Below, piece by piece: positions 33,890 through 42,491 of a DNA stretch of 64,000 bases (positions within the stretch are counted from its first letter, which is position 1; each line of letters begins with the position of its first letter). Below the pieces are notes generated by a model that worked only from the letters and a program-made list of their open reading frames with translations, was not told the DNA's origin and searched no databases. The DNA is from Acetobacteraceae bacterium (GTDB lineage: Bacteria; Pseudomonadota; Alphaproteobacteria; Acetobacterales; Acetobacteraceae). The translations under genes were made by a program, and so were the position numbers. The stretch lies in NCBI GenBank assembly GCA_031291725.1, contig JARLIM010000015.1:1-64000 (forward strand), given 5' to 3'.

Positions 33890-35230
33890 CTAACTCTCCG
33901 AGAACGGGTTGGTGCTGCCGCGGAATAGCAGCCGAATCGGTGTGCCGGGCAGGTTGAACTCGTTGCGCAGTGAGTTGGACAGATAACGCTGATAGTCCTC
34001 GGGCGTCTGCTCAGCGCGGGTGCCGAAGAAGATAAAGGTGGGCGGACGAGATTTCGCCTGCGTTACATAACGCAGCTTCAGGCGGCGGCCTTCGACCAAG
34101 GGCGGCTGATGCCGTTCCAGCGCGTGCTCGAACCAACGGTTGAGCGCACCCGTGCCAACGCGGCGATTCCACACCTCATGCGCCGCCCGCACCGCCGGCA
34201 GCAGCTTGTCCACGCCTTGGCCGGTCAGGGCAGAGATTGTAACAACCGGGATGCCCTTCATCTGGGCCAGCGAGGTCTCCAGACGGTCAGAGATCGCCTT
34301 GCGGGTGGCCCCACGGTCCGCCACCGCGTCCCATTTGTTGAGGGCAAGGATGCAAGCGCGGCCTTCGCGCTCGATCAGGCGGGCGATTTGCAGATCCTGC
34401 TCATGAATGCCCTCCGCCGCATCAATGGCCAACACCACCACTTCGGCCATTTTCAGCGCCTCGATGGAGGCCGAGACCGACATTTTCTCCAAATCCTGCT
34501 CAATCCGGGCCTTTTTGCGCAGACCGGCCGTATCGACCAACTCGATGGGCAGGCCGTCCTTATCCGTGATGCGTACGGCAATCGAGTCGCGCGTCAGGCC
34601 GGGTTCTGGGCCGGTGATCATCCGGTCTTCGCCCAACATGCGGTTGAGCAAGGTGGATTTGCCGGCATTCGGGCGGCCGACAATGGCCAGCTTGAGCGGG
34701 TTGTCCTCGCTCGGGTCGGGATCGGCGGGCGGCGGCAGACGCTCGGAGATTTCCAGCATCAGATCGGCCAGACCGTCGCCATGCTCAGCCGACACCGCCA
34801 CCGGATCGCCCAAACCGAGCGAATAGGCTTCAAGGGCGGCATTCGAGCCGGCACGGCCCTCGGCCTTGTTGACGACCAGCATGATCGGCGTGCCTTGACG
34901 ACGCAGCCACGCGGCGAAATGCTCGTCGGCTGGCGTGATGCCGGATCGGGCATCGACAACGAACAACACCAGATCGCCCTGTCGTACCGCCGCCTCAGAT
35001 GAGGCACGCATGCGGCCATACAGGCTTTCGGGATCGCTTTCCTCAAGCCCTGCGGTGTCGATCAGGCGAACCTGCCGACCACGCAGCATCGCCTCGCCTT
35101 CCTTGCGGTCGCGGGTGACACCTGGGGTATCGGAGACAATGGCCTGGCGCCGTCCAACCAGCTTGTTGAACAGCGTTGATTTCCCGACATTCGGGCGTCC
35201 GGCGATAACGACTGTGGGGAGCATTGCCAT
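33890..35230 (-). CDS. der: Ribosome-assembly GTPase Der (EngA)
   Basis: A 446-residue protein with two tandem GTPase domains and a C-terminal KH-like domain, needed for 50S maturation. First G1 is GRPNVGKST (11-19) with DTPGVTRDR and DTAGLEES; second G1 is GRPNAGKST with DTAGLRKKARIEQDLEKMS; NKAE and NKWD supply guanine specificity. It abuts the bamB stop with no gap, and the order yfgM-bamB-der matches the gammaproteobacterial arrangement. A second ATG at 35224 is possible. Confidence 0.97.
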   Translation of the reverse strand: MAMLPTVVIAGRPNVGKSTLFNKLVGRRQAIVSDTPGVTRDRKEGEAMLRGRQVRLIDTAGLEESDPESLYGRMRASSEAAVRQGDLVLFVVDARSGITPADEHFAAWLRRQGTPIMLVVNKAEGRAGSNAALEAYSLGLGDPVAVSAEHGDGLADLMLEISERLPPPADPDPSEDNPLKLAIVGRPNAGKSTLLNRMLGEDRMITGPEPGLTRDSIAVRITDKDGLPIELVDTAGLRKKARIEQDLEKMSVSASIEALKMAEVVVLAIDAAEGIHEQDLQIARLIEREGRACILALNKWDAVADRGATRKAISDRLETSLAQMKGIPVVTISALTGQGVDKLLPAVRAAHEVWNRRVGTGALNRWFEHALERHQPPLVEGRRLKLRYVTQAKSRPPTFIFFGTRAEQTPEDYQRYLSNSLRNEFNLPGTPIRLLFRGSTNPFSES

Positions 35231-36574
35231 TCAGCGCAGCGCAAGCAATTTGGCGTCGTCGGTCAGAACAAGCAGGGTGCCGGCGGCAACCACCGGCGGC
35301 AGAACCGCCGGACCTGAAAGTTCCTGCTCGCCGAGCACTTCTCCCGTATAGGGGCTGATGGCCTGTGCCGTGCCGATGCCCGAGACCACCACGAGGCGGT
35401 CGCCAGCCAGCACCGGGCCAGTCCAGAAGATTGCGTCGCGCTTCTTCTCCTTGTTGGCCCATTTGTCCAATTGCGTCACCCAGATGATGGAGCCGTCCAC
35501 CCGATCCAATGCAACAAGCTGCGAATCGGTGGTCAGAACGAAGATGAAGCCGCCTGCCATGCAGGGATTATCGCCCGAGGCGATGTCACGTTCCCACAGA
35601 CGACGGCCGGAGCGCAGATCGAGGGCGACCATCAGGCCGCCCAGGCTGATCGCGTAAACCCGGCCATCCTGGATCACCGGCAGGCCGTGAATGGCGGAGA
35701 GATCGGCATTGCTGCCCGTGCCGTGCACGGTGGCCAGATTGTCCAGCCACACCACGGCACCCGTAGTCGCACGCAAGGCCACCAATTCGCCAGACCCGAA
35801 ACCGGCAACCAGCAGGCCGTCAGCATAGGCGGGGGCGGGCATGCCGAGCATGCCGGTGATGCTTTGGGTGCCCTGATAGGACCAGACTCGATGACCGTCT
35901 TTGGCATCAAGCGCATCAATGCTGTTACCGAGCAGGGCAACGAACAGCTTGCCCTCGGCAATCGTCGGTGCCGAGCGGGCCGAGCGCGGCAGTGCCTGAC
36001 GCCAAATCTGTTTGCCGGTTGCGGCGTCCAGCGCGATCATCTCGGCGCGGCCGGTGGCGACATAGACAGTCCCCTGATCGACGGACACGCCGCCGCCAAG
36101 GTTGGAGTTGTCGTCATCCTCGGGCGTGGTGTCGAATTCCCAGATCCGATCGCCCTTGGCCATATCGAAGGCGCGCACCAAGCCATCGGGATCGATGGTG
36201 AACACGCGGCCATCGGCGACAACCGGTACGGACGGGATTTTGCGGCGATAGCCGGCGTTGCGGCCGATATCGGCCTTCCAGGCTTCCTGCAATTGGTCCG
36301 CCACCTGAATATGCCCGGCCTCATGCGAGGGGCGGCCGCCTGGCTGGGGCGAATCGGCGCGCTCGCTCGGGGCTGGCAGGCGGATTTTCACACTGCGCGG
36401 ATTGTCCACCACCACACCGCGTGTGGTGGGGATCACCGGAACGCGAATGCCGGGAATGGGGGGCTTGGGCGTGTCCTCAAGCAGATTCTGCAGCGTATCG
36501 CAGCCAGTGGCCGCCAGTGGCAGCAGCATCAGGGCGAGGCGGCGCGGCAGTTTGGCGCGCAGAAGGTCGGTCAT
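35231..36574 (-). CDS. bamB: Outer-membrane protein assembly factor BamB (PQQ-repeat lipoprotein)
   Basis: A 447-residue lipoprotein (lipobox ATGC, Cys25) with an eight-bladed PQQ-like beta-propeller from about residue 85; repeats include DGLVRAFDMAKGDRIWEFDT, ALDAATGKQIWRQ, ALDAKDGHRVWSY, ALDLRSGRRLWERD and ALDRVDGSIIWVTQ. BamB supports BamA in inserting beta-barrels. Start ATG 36574 is chosen for the signal peptide. It lies between a YfgM-like gene (65 bases upstream) and der (immediately downstream). Confidence 0.92.
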   Translation of the reverse strand: MTDLLRAKLPRRLALMLLPLAATGCDTLQNLLEDTPKPPIPGIRVPVIPTTRGVVVDNPRSVKIRLPAPSERADSPQPGGRPSHEAGHIQVADQLQEAWKADIGRNAGYRRKIPSVPVVADGRVFTIDPDGLVRAFDMAKGDRIWEFDTTPEDDDNSNLGGGVSVDQGTVYVATGRAEMIALDAATGKQIWRQALPRSARSAPTIAEGKLFVALLGNSIDALDAKDGHRVWSYQGTQSITGMLGMPAPAYADGLLVAGFGSGELVALRATTGAVVWLDNLATVHGTGSNADLSAIHGLPVIQDGRVYAISLGGLMVALDLRSGRRLWERDIASGDNPCMAGGFIFVLTTDSQLVALDRVDGSIIWVTQLDKWANKEKKRDAIFWTGPVLAGDRLVVVSGIGTAQAISPYTGEVLGEQELSGPAVLPPVVAAGTLLVLTDDAKLLALR

Positions 36575-36639
36575 GGCAGCGTGCCCCGTGGTCTGGATGG
36601 TGGTCTGGGAGATGGTATGCGACGATTTCCGGCGCATTG

Positions 36640-37290
36640 TCAGCCGCCAATCTGCTGCAAAAGCCCGGATGCGCGGCCGCGCACGCTGTCAGTGGCGGTG
36701 GTGTCGGTCGTCAACGCCTTCAGCAGTTCGCGCGCGCGGTCGGTTTGGCCCTGGCGGATGGCCAGCAGGGCCTCCCCTTCCAGCGCCAAAGCCCGCCATG
36801 TGCCGCCCTTGCCGGTGAGCTTTTGCAGGCGGGTTTCGACCGCCGCCACATCGCCTTGATCGATCTGATGCAGCGCCCATTGCAGGTCGGCGAAGCTGCG
36901 CAAATCCGCCTCAACGGAAGTGTCCGCGGCCACGTCGTCCCACAGCGCCAGCGCACCGGGCAGATCGTGGCTGTCGGCGAGCACACCGGCAGCCCGCAGA
37001 CGAGCCAGCGTGCGGTAGTTGCCCGAGCCATTCTGCGCGAGATCGCGCAGGGGTGGCAGCGCATTGCGGCGCTGATCGACTGGGCCATCGGCGATCTCGG
37101 AGGCGGCGAGGAATTTCGCGGCATCCTGGTCGGCGACGGTTTTGCGATGGGCCGACCACGCCTCGTAGCCGGCAGTGGCAAGCACAACCGCCACGGCGGC
37201 AGCAATCAGCCACCCACCATAGCGGCGGAGCAGGGCGCGGGTGCGGTCGGCGCGGAGGTCTTCGGAAACCTCGTCGAAAATATCGGACAC
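36640..37290 (-). CDS. YfgM-like tetratricopeptide (TPR_21) membrane protein
   Basis: A 216-residue protein with a cytoplasmic N-terminus (SDIFDEVSEDLRADRTRALL), a single membrane helix (about 25-42) and a periplasmic helical-repeat domain (LPPLRDLAQNGSGNYRTLAR; YfgM/TPR_21 pattern). In E. coli the homologue interacts with the Sec translocon and periplasmic chaperones. The start is GTG 37290; no ATG is available nearby. It heads the yfgM-bamB-der unit, and it is divergent from the 37420 lipoprotein. Confidence 0.85.
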   Translation of the reverse strand: MSDIFDEVSEDLRADRTRALLRRYGGWLIAAAVAVVLATAGYEAWSAHRKTVADQDAAKFLAASEIADGPVDQRRNALPPLRDLAQNGSGNYRTLARLRAAGVLADSHDLPGALALWDDVAADTSVEADLRSFADLQWALHQIDQGDVAAVETRLQKLTGKGGTWRALALEGEALLAIRQGQTDRARELLKALTTDTTATDSVRGRASGLLQQIGG

Positions 37291-37419
37291 TGGCGTTCTT
37301 TTGGTCAGAGCGTGATTCAGAATAGCGCCGGACCATAGCCGCGAGGCGGCGTCGGAGCAAACCGCAGGATGGCCCGGCGTGTTAAAGTTTTGGCAGGATT
37401 TTGGTGCCACGCTGCATTC

Positions 37420-37827
37420 ATGCCGCCGATCGCCCGATTTCTGCGCCAATTTACCCTCCGGCTCGCCCTGTTCTGGGCGGCTGCCCTGCTCTCGGCGTGT
37501 GGGACGGCCACTGGCCCCGCGTTGGGAATTGCCGGTGCGGTCACGGTAGCAAGCGTGGCCACCCTCGGCCGCACGCCGCCGGATGCGTTGTATTCGCTGG
37601 CCTCCGGCCGCGATTGCTCGCTGGTGCGGATGGAGCGTGGCGAAAGCTATTGCCGCCCGGAGGAGCCCCCATGGGAGGAGGCGCCGATCTGCACGCGCAG
37701 CCTGGGCGTGGTGGATTGCTGGCGCAACCCGGAGGCGTTCGGCGCAAAACTCACCCCCGTGGCAGACGGGCCCAAACCCACCGCCGAACAGGAGGCGTAT
37801 CGCCTGCGTCGCTGGCCGGATTGGTAG
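37420..37827 (+). CDS. Hypothetical lipoprotein with four mature cysteines
   Basis: A 135-residue precursor, signal peptide up to lipobox LSAC (Cys27). The mature part has a hydrophobic Ala/Val stretch (GIAGAVTVASVATLG), then four Cys in about 45 residues (GRDCSLVRME, SYCRPEEPPW, PICTRSLG, VDCWRNPEAF), suggesting two disulfides. I do not recognise the family. Start ATG 37420 has no obvious ribosome site. Its stop overlaps a possible GTG start of the glycosyltransferase gene (37827), so coupling is likely. Confidence 0.7.
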   Translation: MPPIARFLRQFTLRLALFWAAALLSACGTATGPALGIAGAVTVASVATLGRTPPDALYSLASGRDCSLVRMERGESYCRPEEPPWEEAPICTRSLGVVDCWRNPEAFGAKLTPVADGPKPTAEQEAYRLRRWPDW

Positions 37828-37895
37828 TGTCGCTGGCGTTTGACTTTGAGGCGCAGTGGCCCGTATCAACCAGGCATCACGCACGGGGTTCTGCC

Positions 37896-39101
37896 TTGCC
37901 GGGTTTGCTGTTTTTGTCGCAACGCATCCCGTACCCGCCCAACAAGGGCGAGAAGATCCGTGCCTATCAGATCCTCAAATACCTCACGCGGCATTTCTCG
38001 GTGCATCTCGGCTGTCTGGTCGATGATCCGTTGGACGTGCCGCATGAAGCGGTTGTGGCCGCGATGTGCGCCTCATCGCATTTCGCCCATCTCACCCGAA
38101 GCCGCGCGCGCTGGCGGTGTTTGAGCGGTTTGCTGACCGGCGAGCCGCTCAGCGTCACCTTCTATCGTGATGCCGGATTGCTGAATTGGGTGCGCGATGT
38201 GGTGGCGCGGCTGAAGCCGGAGGTGATCTTCGTCTATTCCTCCAACATGGCCCCCTACATTCTCGACCTGCGTGCCAATGTGCCGCGTGTGGTGGTCGAT
38301 CTGGTGGATGTCGATTCGGAAAAATGGCGCGCCTATGCCGAGACCGGGCAGGGGCCGATGCGCTTCGTGCATCGCCGCGAATGGCATAAGATGGCGGCGC
38401 TGGAGGCGCGGATTGCGCGGGAGTGCGACTGGTGCAGTTTCGTGTCCGACGACGAGGCCGCCTTGTTCGCGCAGGGCAATCCTGGGGTTGAGGGAAAAAT
38501 GCGCGGCATCAGCAACGGTGTCGATCAGCTGTATTTCGACCCATCCCTGCCCTTCGAGCCGCTTTTCGCCACCGATCGCGCCAATTTCGTCTTCACCGGC
38601 ACGATGGACTATCCGCCCAATATCGCAGCCGTGCGCTGGTTCGCCGAGGACATCCTGCCGGCCATTCAGGCCCGTGTGCCGGATGCGCAATTTCACATTG
38701 TCGGAGCCTCTCCCACACCGGAGGTGATGGCGTTGGCCGGGTTGGTTGGGGTGTTCGTCACGGGGCGGGTGGCCGATGTGCGGCCTTATCTGGCGCATGC
38801 GACGGCGGCGGTGGCTCCGATGCGGATCGGGCGGGGCATTCAGAACAAGGTGCTGGAGGCGATGGCGATGGCACGGCCGGTGATTGTCACCACCGATGCG
38901 CTGGTCGGCATCGGCGCAATTCCGAATGTGGAAGTATTGCTCGCCGATCATACGGCCGACTTTGTGGATCGCTGTGTGCAGGTGGCCGAAAGCGGCGCCT
39001 CCGGCATTGGGCAGGCGGCGCGGGCGCGGGTGTTGGCGGATTTCGTCTGGGCGCAGCGACTGAGCGGATTTGATAAACTGTTGGGGATAAGCGCCCCATG
39101 A
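37896..39101 (+). CDS. Glycosyltransferase, TIGR03087/XrtA-type GT4
   Basis: A GT-B enzyme of about 400 residues that transfers a sugar to a surface glycan. The N-terminus LLFLSQRIPYPPNKGEKIRA is diagnostic of the TIGR03087 group first linked to PEP-CTERM/exosortase loci, although alphaproteobacterial members occur without exosortase. The C-terminal GT4 part has FVFTGTMDYPPNIAAVRWFA and APMRIGRGIQNKVLEAMAMA with a nucleotide-sugar-contacting Glu. The start is uncertain: TTG 37896 fits family starts, while GTG 37827 would add 23 residues and overlap the preceding stop. gmhA follows. Confidence 0.85.
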   Translation: MPGLLFLSQRIPYPPNKGEKIRAYQILKYLTRHFSVHLGCLVDDPLDVPHEAVVAAMCASSHFAHLTRSRARWRCLSGLLTGEPLSVTFYRDAGLLNWVRDVVARLKPEVIFVYSSNMAPYILDLRANVPRVVVDLVDVDSEKWRAYAETGQGPMRFVHRREWHKMAALEARIARECDWCSFVSDDEAALFAQGNPGVEGKMRGISNGVDQLYFDPSLPFEPLFATDRANFVFTGTMDYPPNIAAVRWFAEDILPAIQARVPDAQFHIVGASPTPEVMALAGLVGVFVTGRVADVRPYLAHATAAVAPMRIGRGIQNKVLEAMAMARPVIVTTDALVGIGAIPNVEVLLADHTADFVDRCVQVAESGASGIGQAARARVLADFVWAQRLSGFDKLLGISAP

Positions 39102-39162
39102 TTGTGCGCGATACTGGACGTCACCGCACTGACCTGCCATTTCACCGACGAGGCATACATTG

Positions 39163-39759
39163 ATGGGACAGCAGGCGATGGATTTCGTTGAAGCCTTTTT
39201 GGCTGAATCGGCAACGGCGCTGGAAACCTTTCGCACCGATCCGGCTTTCGTGCAGACCATGCGGGCGATGGCCGATGGCATCGTCGCCAGCCTACGCCAA
39301 GGCGGCAAATTGCTGCTCTGCGGCAATGGTGGCAGCGCGGGCGATGCGCAGCATATTGCCGGTGAGTTCGTCTGCCGCCTGATGTATGACCGCGCCCCGT
39401 TGCCGGCGATTGCGCTGACCGTCGATACCTCGGTGATCACCGCTATCGGCAATGATTACGGATATGAGGATATTTTCGTCCGTCAGGTGCAGGCGCTCGG
39501 CAATAAGGGCGACATTCTGCTCGGCATCTCCACCTCCGGCAATTCACCCAACGTTGTGCGCGCATTGGAGGTGGCCCGCGCGCGGGGCGTGATCAATTAC
39601 GGCTTCAGCGGCGGCAGGGCAGACACCAAGATGCACGGCTTGTGCGACATTCTGCTGTCCGCGCCCTCAACCAAGACGGCGATTGTCCAGCAGATTCATA
39701 TCACGGCGGCGCACATCATCTGCGCCCTGGTGGAAACCGCGATGTTCCCGCGCGGCTGA
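39163..39759 (+). CDS. gmhA: Phosphoheptose isomerase (sedoheptulose 7-phosphate isomerase)
   Basis: A 198-residue SIS-domain enzyme making D-glycero-D-manno-heptose 7-phosphate for LPS or other surface heptose. It shows [37 protein letters not shown] and [17 protein letters not shown], plus zinc-ligand residues in the expected SAGDAQH and QIHITAAH segments. Start ATG 39163 has GAGG about ten bases upstream. It is two bases from the heptose-phosphatase fusion gene, so the two are coexpressed. Confidence 0.95.
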   Translation: MGQQAMDFVEAFLAESATALETFRTDPAFVQTMRAMADGIVASLRQGGKLLLCGNGGSAGDAQHIAGEFVCRLMYDRAPLPAIALTVDTSVITAIGNDYGYEDIFVRQVQALGNKGDILLGISTSGNSPNVVRALEVARARGVINYGFSGGRADTKMHGLCDILLSAPSTKTAIVQQIHITAAHIICALVETAMFPRG

Positions 39760-39761
39760 CC

Positions 39762-40778
39762 ATGACCAGCCCCACGCTGCGCTGCGCCGTGGTGCAACTG
39801 GGCGGGACGGACCGTCTCGCCCGCGCGATGTTGCCCTGCGGCGATCGGCCGTTTCTTGCCTGGATCATGCGCGAATTATGCCGCTATGGGGTGGAGCGCG
39901 TGGTGCTGCTCTCCGGCAATGCCGATGACGACGTGGTGCAGGCGATTCCGGCGGCGACGGCGCATCTGCCCAAACCCTTGGAGATTTCACACATGCCGGG
40001 GCGGCTGTTCGAGGCGCGCACGCAATTGCCGGAGCGCTTCCTGTTCTGCCAGGGCGATTGCTGGCTGGACATCAACCTTGCCCCATTCCTCGCCGAAGCG
40101 GCGCAGGGCAATGCCGCCGGGCATGCGCTGCATGGCAGCGGCCTGTCCGTGCTCACCCAGGCCGCCTTCGCGCCGGGGGGGGCGCCCGATCTGCCGATCA
40201 CCCGCCTGCCGGGCAATGTCTACGATTTGACTGATCCCGGTGACGCTGCCCGCGCCAAGGTGGAACTGCCGCAGCGTCTGCGCCGTCGGGCGCTGTTTCT
40301 TGACCGCGACGGGGTGATCAATCACGACCACGGCTATGTCGGCTCGCCCGAGCGTTTTGCGTTTGTCGACGGTGCGCGCGCGGCGATCAAGCTGGCCAGC
40401 GATGCGGGATGGCACGTTTTCGTTGTCACCAATCAATCGGGCATCGCGCGCGGCTTTTACAGCGAGGCCGATTTCGTCGCCCTGATGGCATGGGTGGACG
40501 ACGAGGTGCGTCGTGCGGGTGGCAATATTGACGATCTGCGCTATTGCCCGATGCATCCCGAGGCCAAACTTGAGGAATTTCGTGGCGAGAGCGATTGGCG
40601 CAAGCCGAATGCCGGCATGCTGATCGATCTGATTTTCGCCTGGGATCTCGACCCGGCGGCCTGCCTGATGGTCGGCGATCAACCCACCGACATCGCCGCC
40701 GCCAAGGCCGCTGGCATGCCGGGGCACCTGTTCCCCGGCGGCAATCTGCACGACTTCATCGCCCCTTTGCTGAACTGA
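39762..40778 (+). CDS. Nucleotidyltransferase-like/GmhB-type HAD phosphatase fusion
   Basis: A 338-residue two-domain protein. Residues 1-165 resemble a sugar-nucleotide nucleotidyltransferase but without the usual GxGTRL..P loop (LGGTDRLARAML instead), so probably inactive. Residues 175-335 are a HAD-IIIA phosphatase: FLDRDGVIN (Asp181, Asp183), VVTNQSGIARG, MVGDQPTD. This is the GmhB/HisB-like type acting on heptose 1,7-bisphosphate. The zinc loop is partly lost: C262-P-M-H265 is kept, but the later Cys-x-Cys before RKP reads Ser-Asp-Trp. It follows gmhA by two bases, supporting a heptose role. Confidence 0.82.
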   Translation: MTSPTLRCAVVQLGGTDRLARAMLPCGDRPFLAWIMRELCRYGVERVVLLSGNADDDVVQAIPAATAHLPKPLEISHMPGRLFEARTQLPERFLFCQGDCWLDINLAPFLAEAAQGNAAGHALHGSGLSVLTQAAFAPGGAPDLPITRLPGNVYDLTDPGDAARAKVELPQRLRRRALFLDRDGVINHDHGYVGSPERFAFVDGARAAIKLASDAGWHVFVVTNQSGIARGFYSEADFVALMAWVDDEVRRAGGNIDDLRYCPMHPEAKLEEFRGESDWRKPNAGMLIDLIFAWDLDPAACLMVGDQPTDIAAAKAAGMPGHLFPGGNLHDFIAPLLN

Positions 40779-40815
40779 CCGCGCGTTTCGGCCGTGCGGT
40801 GTTCGCAGTGTGATG

Positions 40816-40844
40816 TTGTTACTGAATGACGGGTCAGTTATTAT
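40816..40844 (+). promoter_or_regulatory. Promoter with overlapping TetR-type operator
   Basis: The -35 box is TTGTTA (40816-40821), spacer 17 bases, -10 box TATTAT (40839-40844, five of six consensus). The spacer holds TGACGGGTCA (40827-40836) and a wider ACTGA-8-TCAGT dyad (40821-40825/40834-40838). A repressor here would block polymerase. The transcript would begin about at the ATG 40852, implying a leaderless mRNA. The likely regulator is the TetR-family product itself. Confidence 0.6.
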
Positions 40845-40851
40845 CTCCGTC

Positions 40852-41508
40852 ATGAGCACCGACGCGCCCACCGCAGAGACCGTCCGTCGTGTTCGCCGCA
40901 AGGCGGCGCGGCCTTCCGAGATTGTGGCGGCGGCCCTGTCTGTGTTCGCCGAACGTGGGTTCGCCGCGACAAGACTGGAGGAGGTTGCCGCCCGTGCAGG
41001 CATCTCCAAGGGGACGGTCTATCTGTATTTCGACACCAAGGAAGCCCTGTTCGAAGCCGTGGTGCGGCAGGAATTATTGCCCGTGCTGGCGCGGCTGGAG
41101 GCGCTGGTCGATGCGCATGAGGGCAAAGCGGCTGACCTGCTGCGCTGCGTCGCCATGCGGTTCGAAGCGGTGTTGGAGAGTGAACTTGGCGGTATTCCCA
41201 AGCTTGTTCTGGCCGAATCCGGCAATTTTCCAGCCATTGCGAAATTCTATGACGAGGAAGTTGTCGCCCGCGGTGTGCGGCTGTTCAGTCGCATACTGGA
41301 GCGTGGCGTGGTGGGTGGCGAATTCCGTCCGTTGCCTGCGCGCCAACTGATCCCGGTCTTTGTCGGGCCGATCCTGTTGATGCTGTTGTGGAAGCACTCT
41401 GTCGGGCGCCATGCCGTTTTTGGCTTCGATGCGCCGGCCGTGCTGCAGACCCATCTCGATATCGTCCTGCGCGGTCTGGCGCCGGATAAAACTGAGGCTT
41501 TGCCATGA
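40852..41508 (+). CDS. TetR/AcrR-family transcriptional regulator of the adjacent exporter
   Basis: A 218-residue repressor. The N-terminal helix-turn-helix is typical: IVAAALSVFAERGFAATRLE, then RAGISKGTVYLYFDTKEALF. The C-terminal ligand domain (about 75-205) is variable and gives no inducer. It heads a four-gene operon with HlyD, ABC ATPase and ABC-2 permease, in the style of E. coli CecR (YbiH)-YbhG-F-S-R, so autorepression plus control of the exporter is likely. ATG 40852 lacks a Shine-Dalgarno sequence and falls where the predicted promoter would start transcription. Stop overlaps the next ATG. Confidence 0.9.
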   Translation: MSTDAPTAETVRRVRRKAARPSEIVAAALSVFAERGFAATRLEEVAARAGISKGTVYLYFDTKEALFEAVVRQELLPVLARLEALVDAHEGKAADLLRCVAMRFEAVLESELGGIPKLVLAESGNFPAIAKFYDEEVVARGVRLFSRILERGVVGGEFRPLPARQLIPVFVGPILLMLLWKHSVGRHAVFGFDAPAVLQTHLDIVLRGLAPDKTEALP

Positions 41509-42491
41509 AATCCCGCTCCCTGTTGCTGCTGCCGCTGCTCGCCGCTGCTGCCGTCGGAGGCTGGTATGAATGGGGGCGCACCAAGCCCGGCACGATGTGG
41601 TTGGGCTATGCCGAGGCGGATTATGTCCGCGTGGCCCCGGTGGCGTTGGGGCGCGTGACCAAGCGCTTGGTCGTGCGCGGCGATCAGATCCGTCAGGGTG
41701 CGCTGCTGTTCACCCTCGACGACACCGATGAGACCGCCGCGCGCGATCAGGCGGCGGCCAGTCTGGCGCAGGAGCGTGAGAAGCTCGCCGATCTGATCAA
41801 TGCCGGGCGCGACGCCGAAATCGCCGCTGCCCGTGCCGATCTGGCCGATAGTCAGGCGAGTTATGACCGTGCGGAGCGCGATCTCAAACGCGGCGAAGCG
41901 TTGGTCACGCGCGGCGATGCCTCGCAACAATCCGTCGATCAGGCCCGCGCCGATGCGCTGTCGGCCAGCGCACATGTCGCGGCCTCGCAAGCGCGGTTGG
42001 AGTTGATCTCGACTGCCACCGGTCGCGAACACGCCATTGCCGCGCAGAACAGTGCCGTCACCGCAGCCGGGCAGGCGCTTGCCAGCGCGCAATGGCGATT
42101 GGATCAGCGGGGGGTGCGTTCCCCGGTGAGTGGCCGCGTCGCCGACACCTATGTCGAGCCGGGCGAGACGGTGGGGGCGGGGGTGCCAGTGCTGGAATTG
42201 CTGCCGCCGGAGAATATTTTGGTACGTTTCTTCGTGCCGGAAACCGACCTTGCGCGCGTGCATCCGGGGGATAGTGTGGCATTGGCTTGCGATTCCTGCC
42301 CGTCGGATATCAAAGCCAAAATCAGCTTCATCGCCACCGATGCGCAATACGCACCGCCGGTGATCTACAGCCAGGGCACCCGCGCGGCCTTGGTCTACCT
42401 GATCGAAGCGCGCCCCGATCCGGCGCAGGCCACGCTGTTCAAGCCCGGTCAGCCGCTGGAGGTTCGCCCGTTTGGCGGATTGCAGCCATGA
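41505..42491 (+). CDS. HlyD/YbhG-family periplasmic adaptor
   Basis: A 328-residue membrane-fusion protein anchored by one N-terminal helix (LLLLPLLAAAAVGGWYEW). It has the lipoyl half-motifs, a long helical hairpin (about 75-180: AAARADLADSQASYDRAERD and DALSASAHVAASQARLELIS) and a beta-barrel with VRSPVSGRVADTYVEPGE. It links an inner-membrane transporter to the envelope for export. Overlaps both neighbours by four bases, so it is strictly coupled to tetR and the ATPase. Confidence 0.93.
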   Translation: MKSRSLLLLPLLAAAAVGGWYEWGRTKPGTMWLGYAEADYVRVAPVALGRVTKRLVVRGDQIRQGALLFTLDDTDETAARDQAAASLAQEREKLADLINAGRDAEIAAARADLADSQASYDRAERDLKRGEALVTRGDASQQSVDQARADALSASAHVAASQARLELISTATGREHAIAAQNSAVTAAGQALASAQWRLDQRGVRSPVSGRVADTYVEPGETVGAGVPVLELLPPENILVRFFVPETDLARVHPGDSVALACDSCPSDIKAKISFIATDAQYAPPVIYSQGTRAALVYLIEARPDPAQATLFKPGQPLEVRPFGGLQP

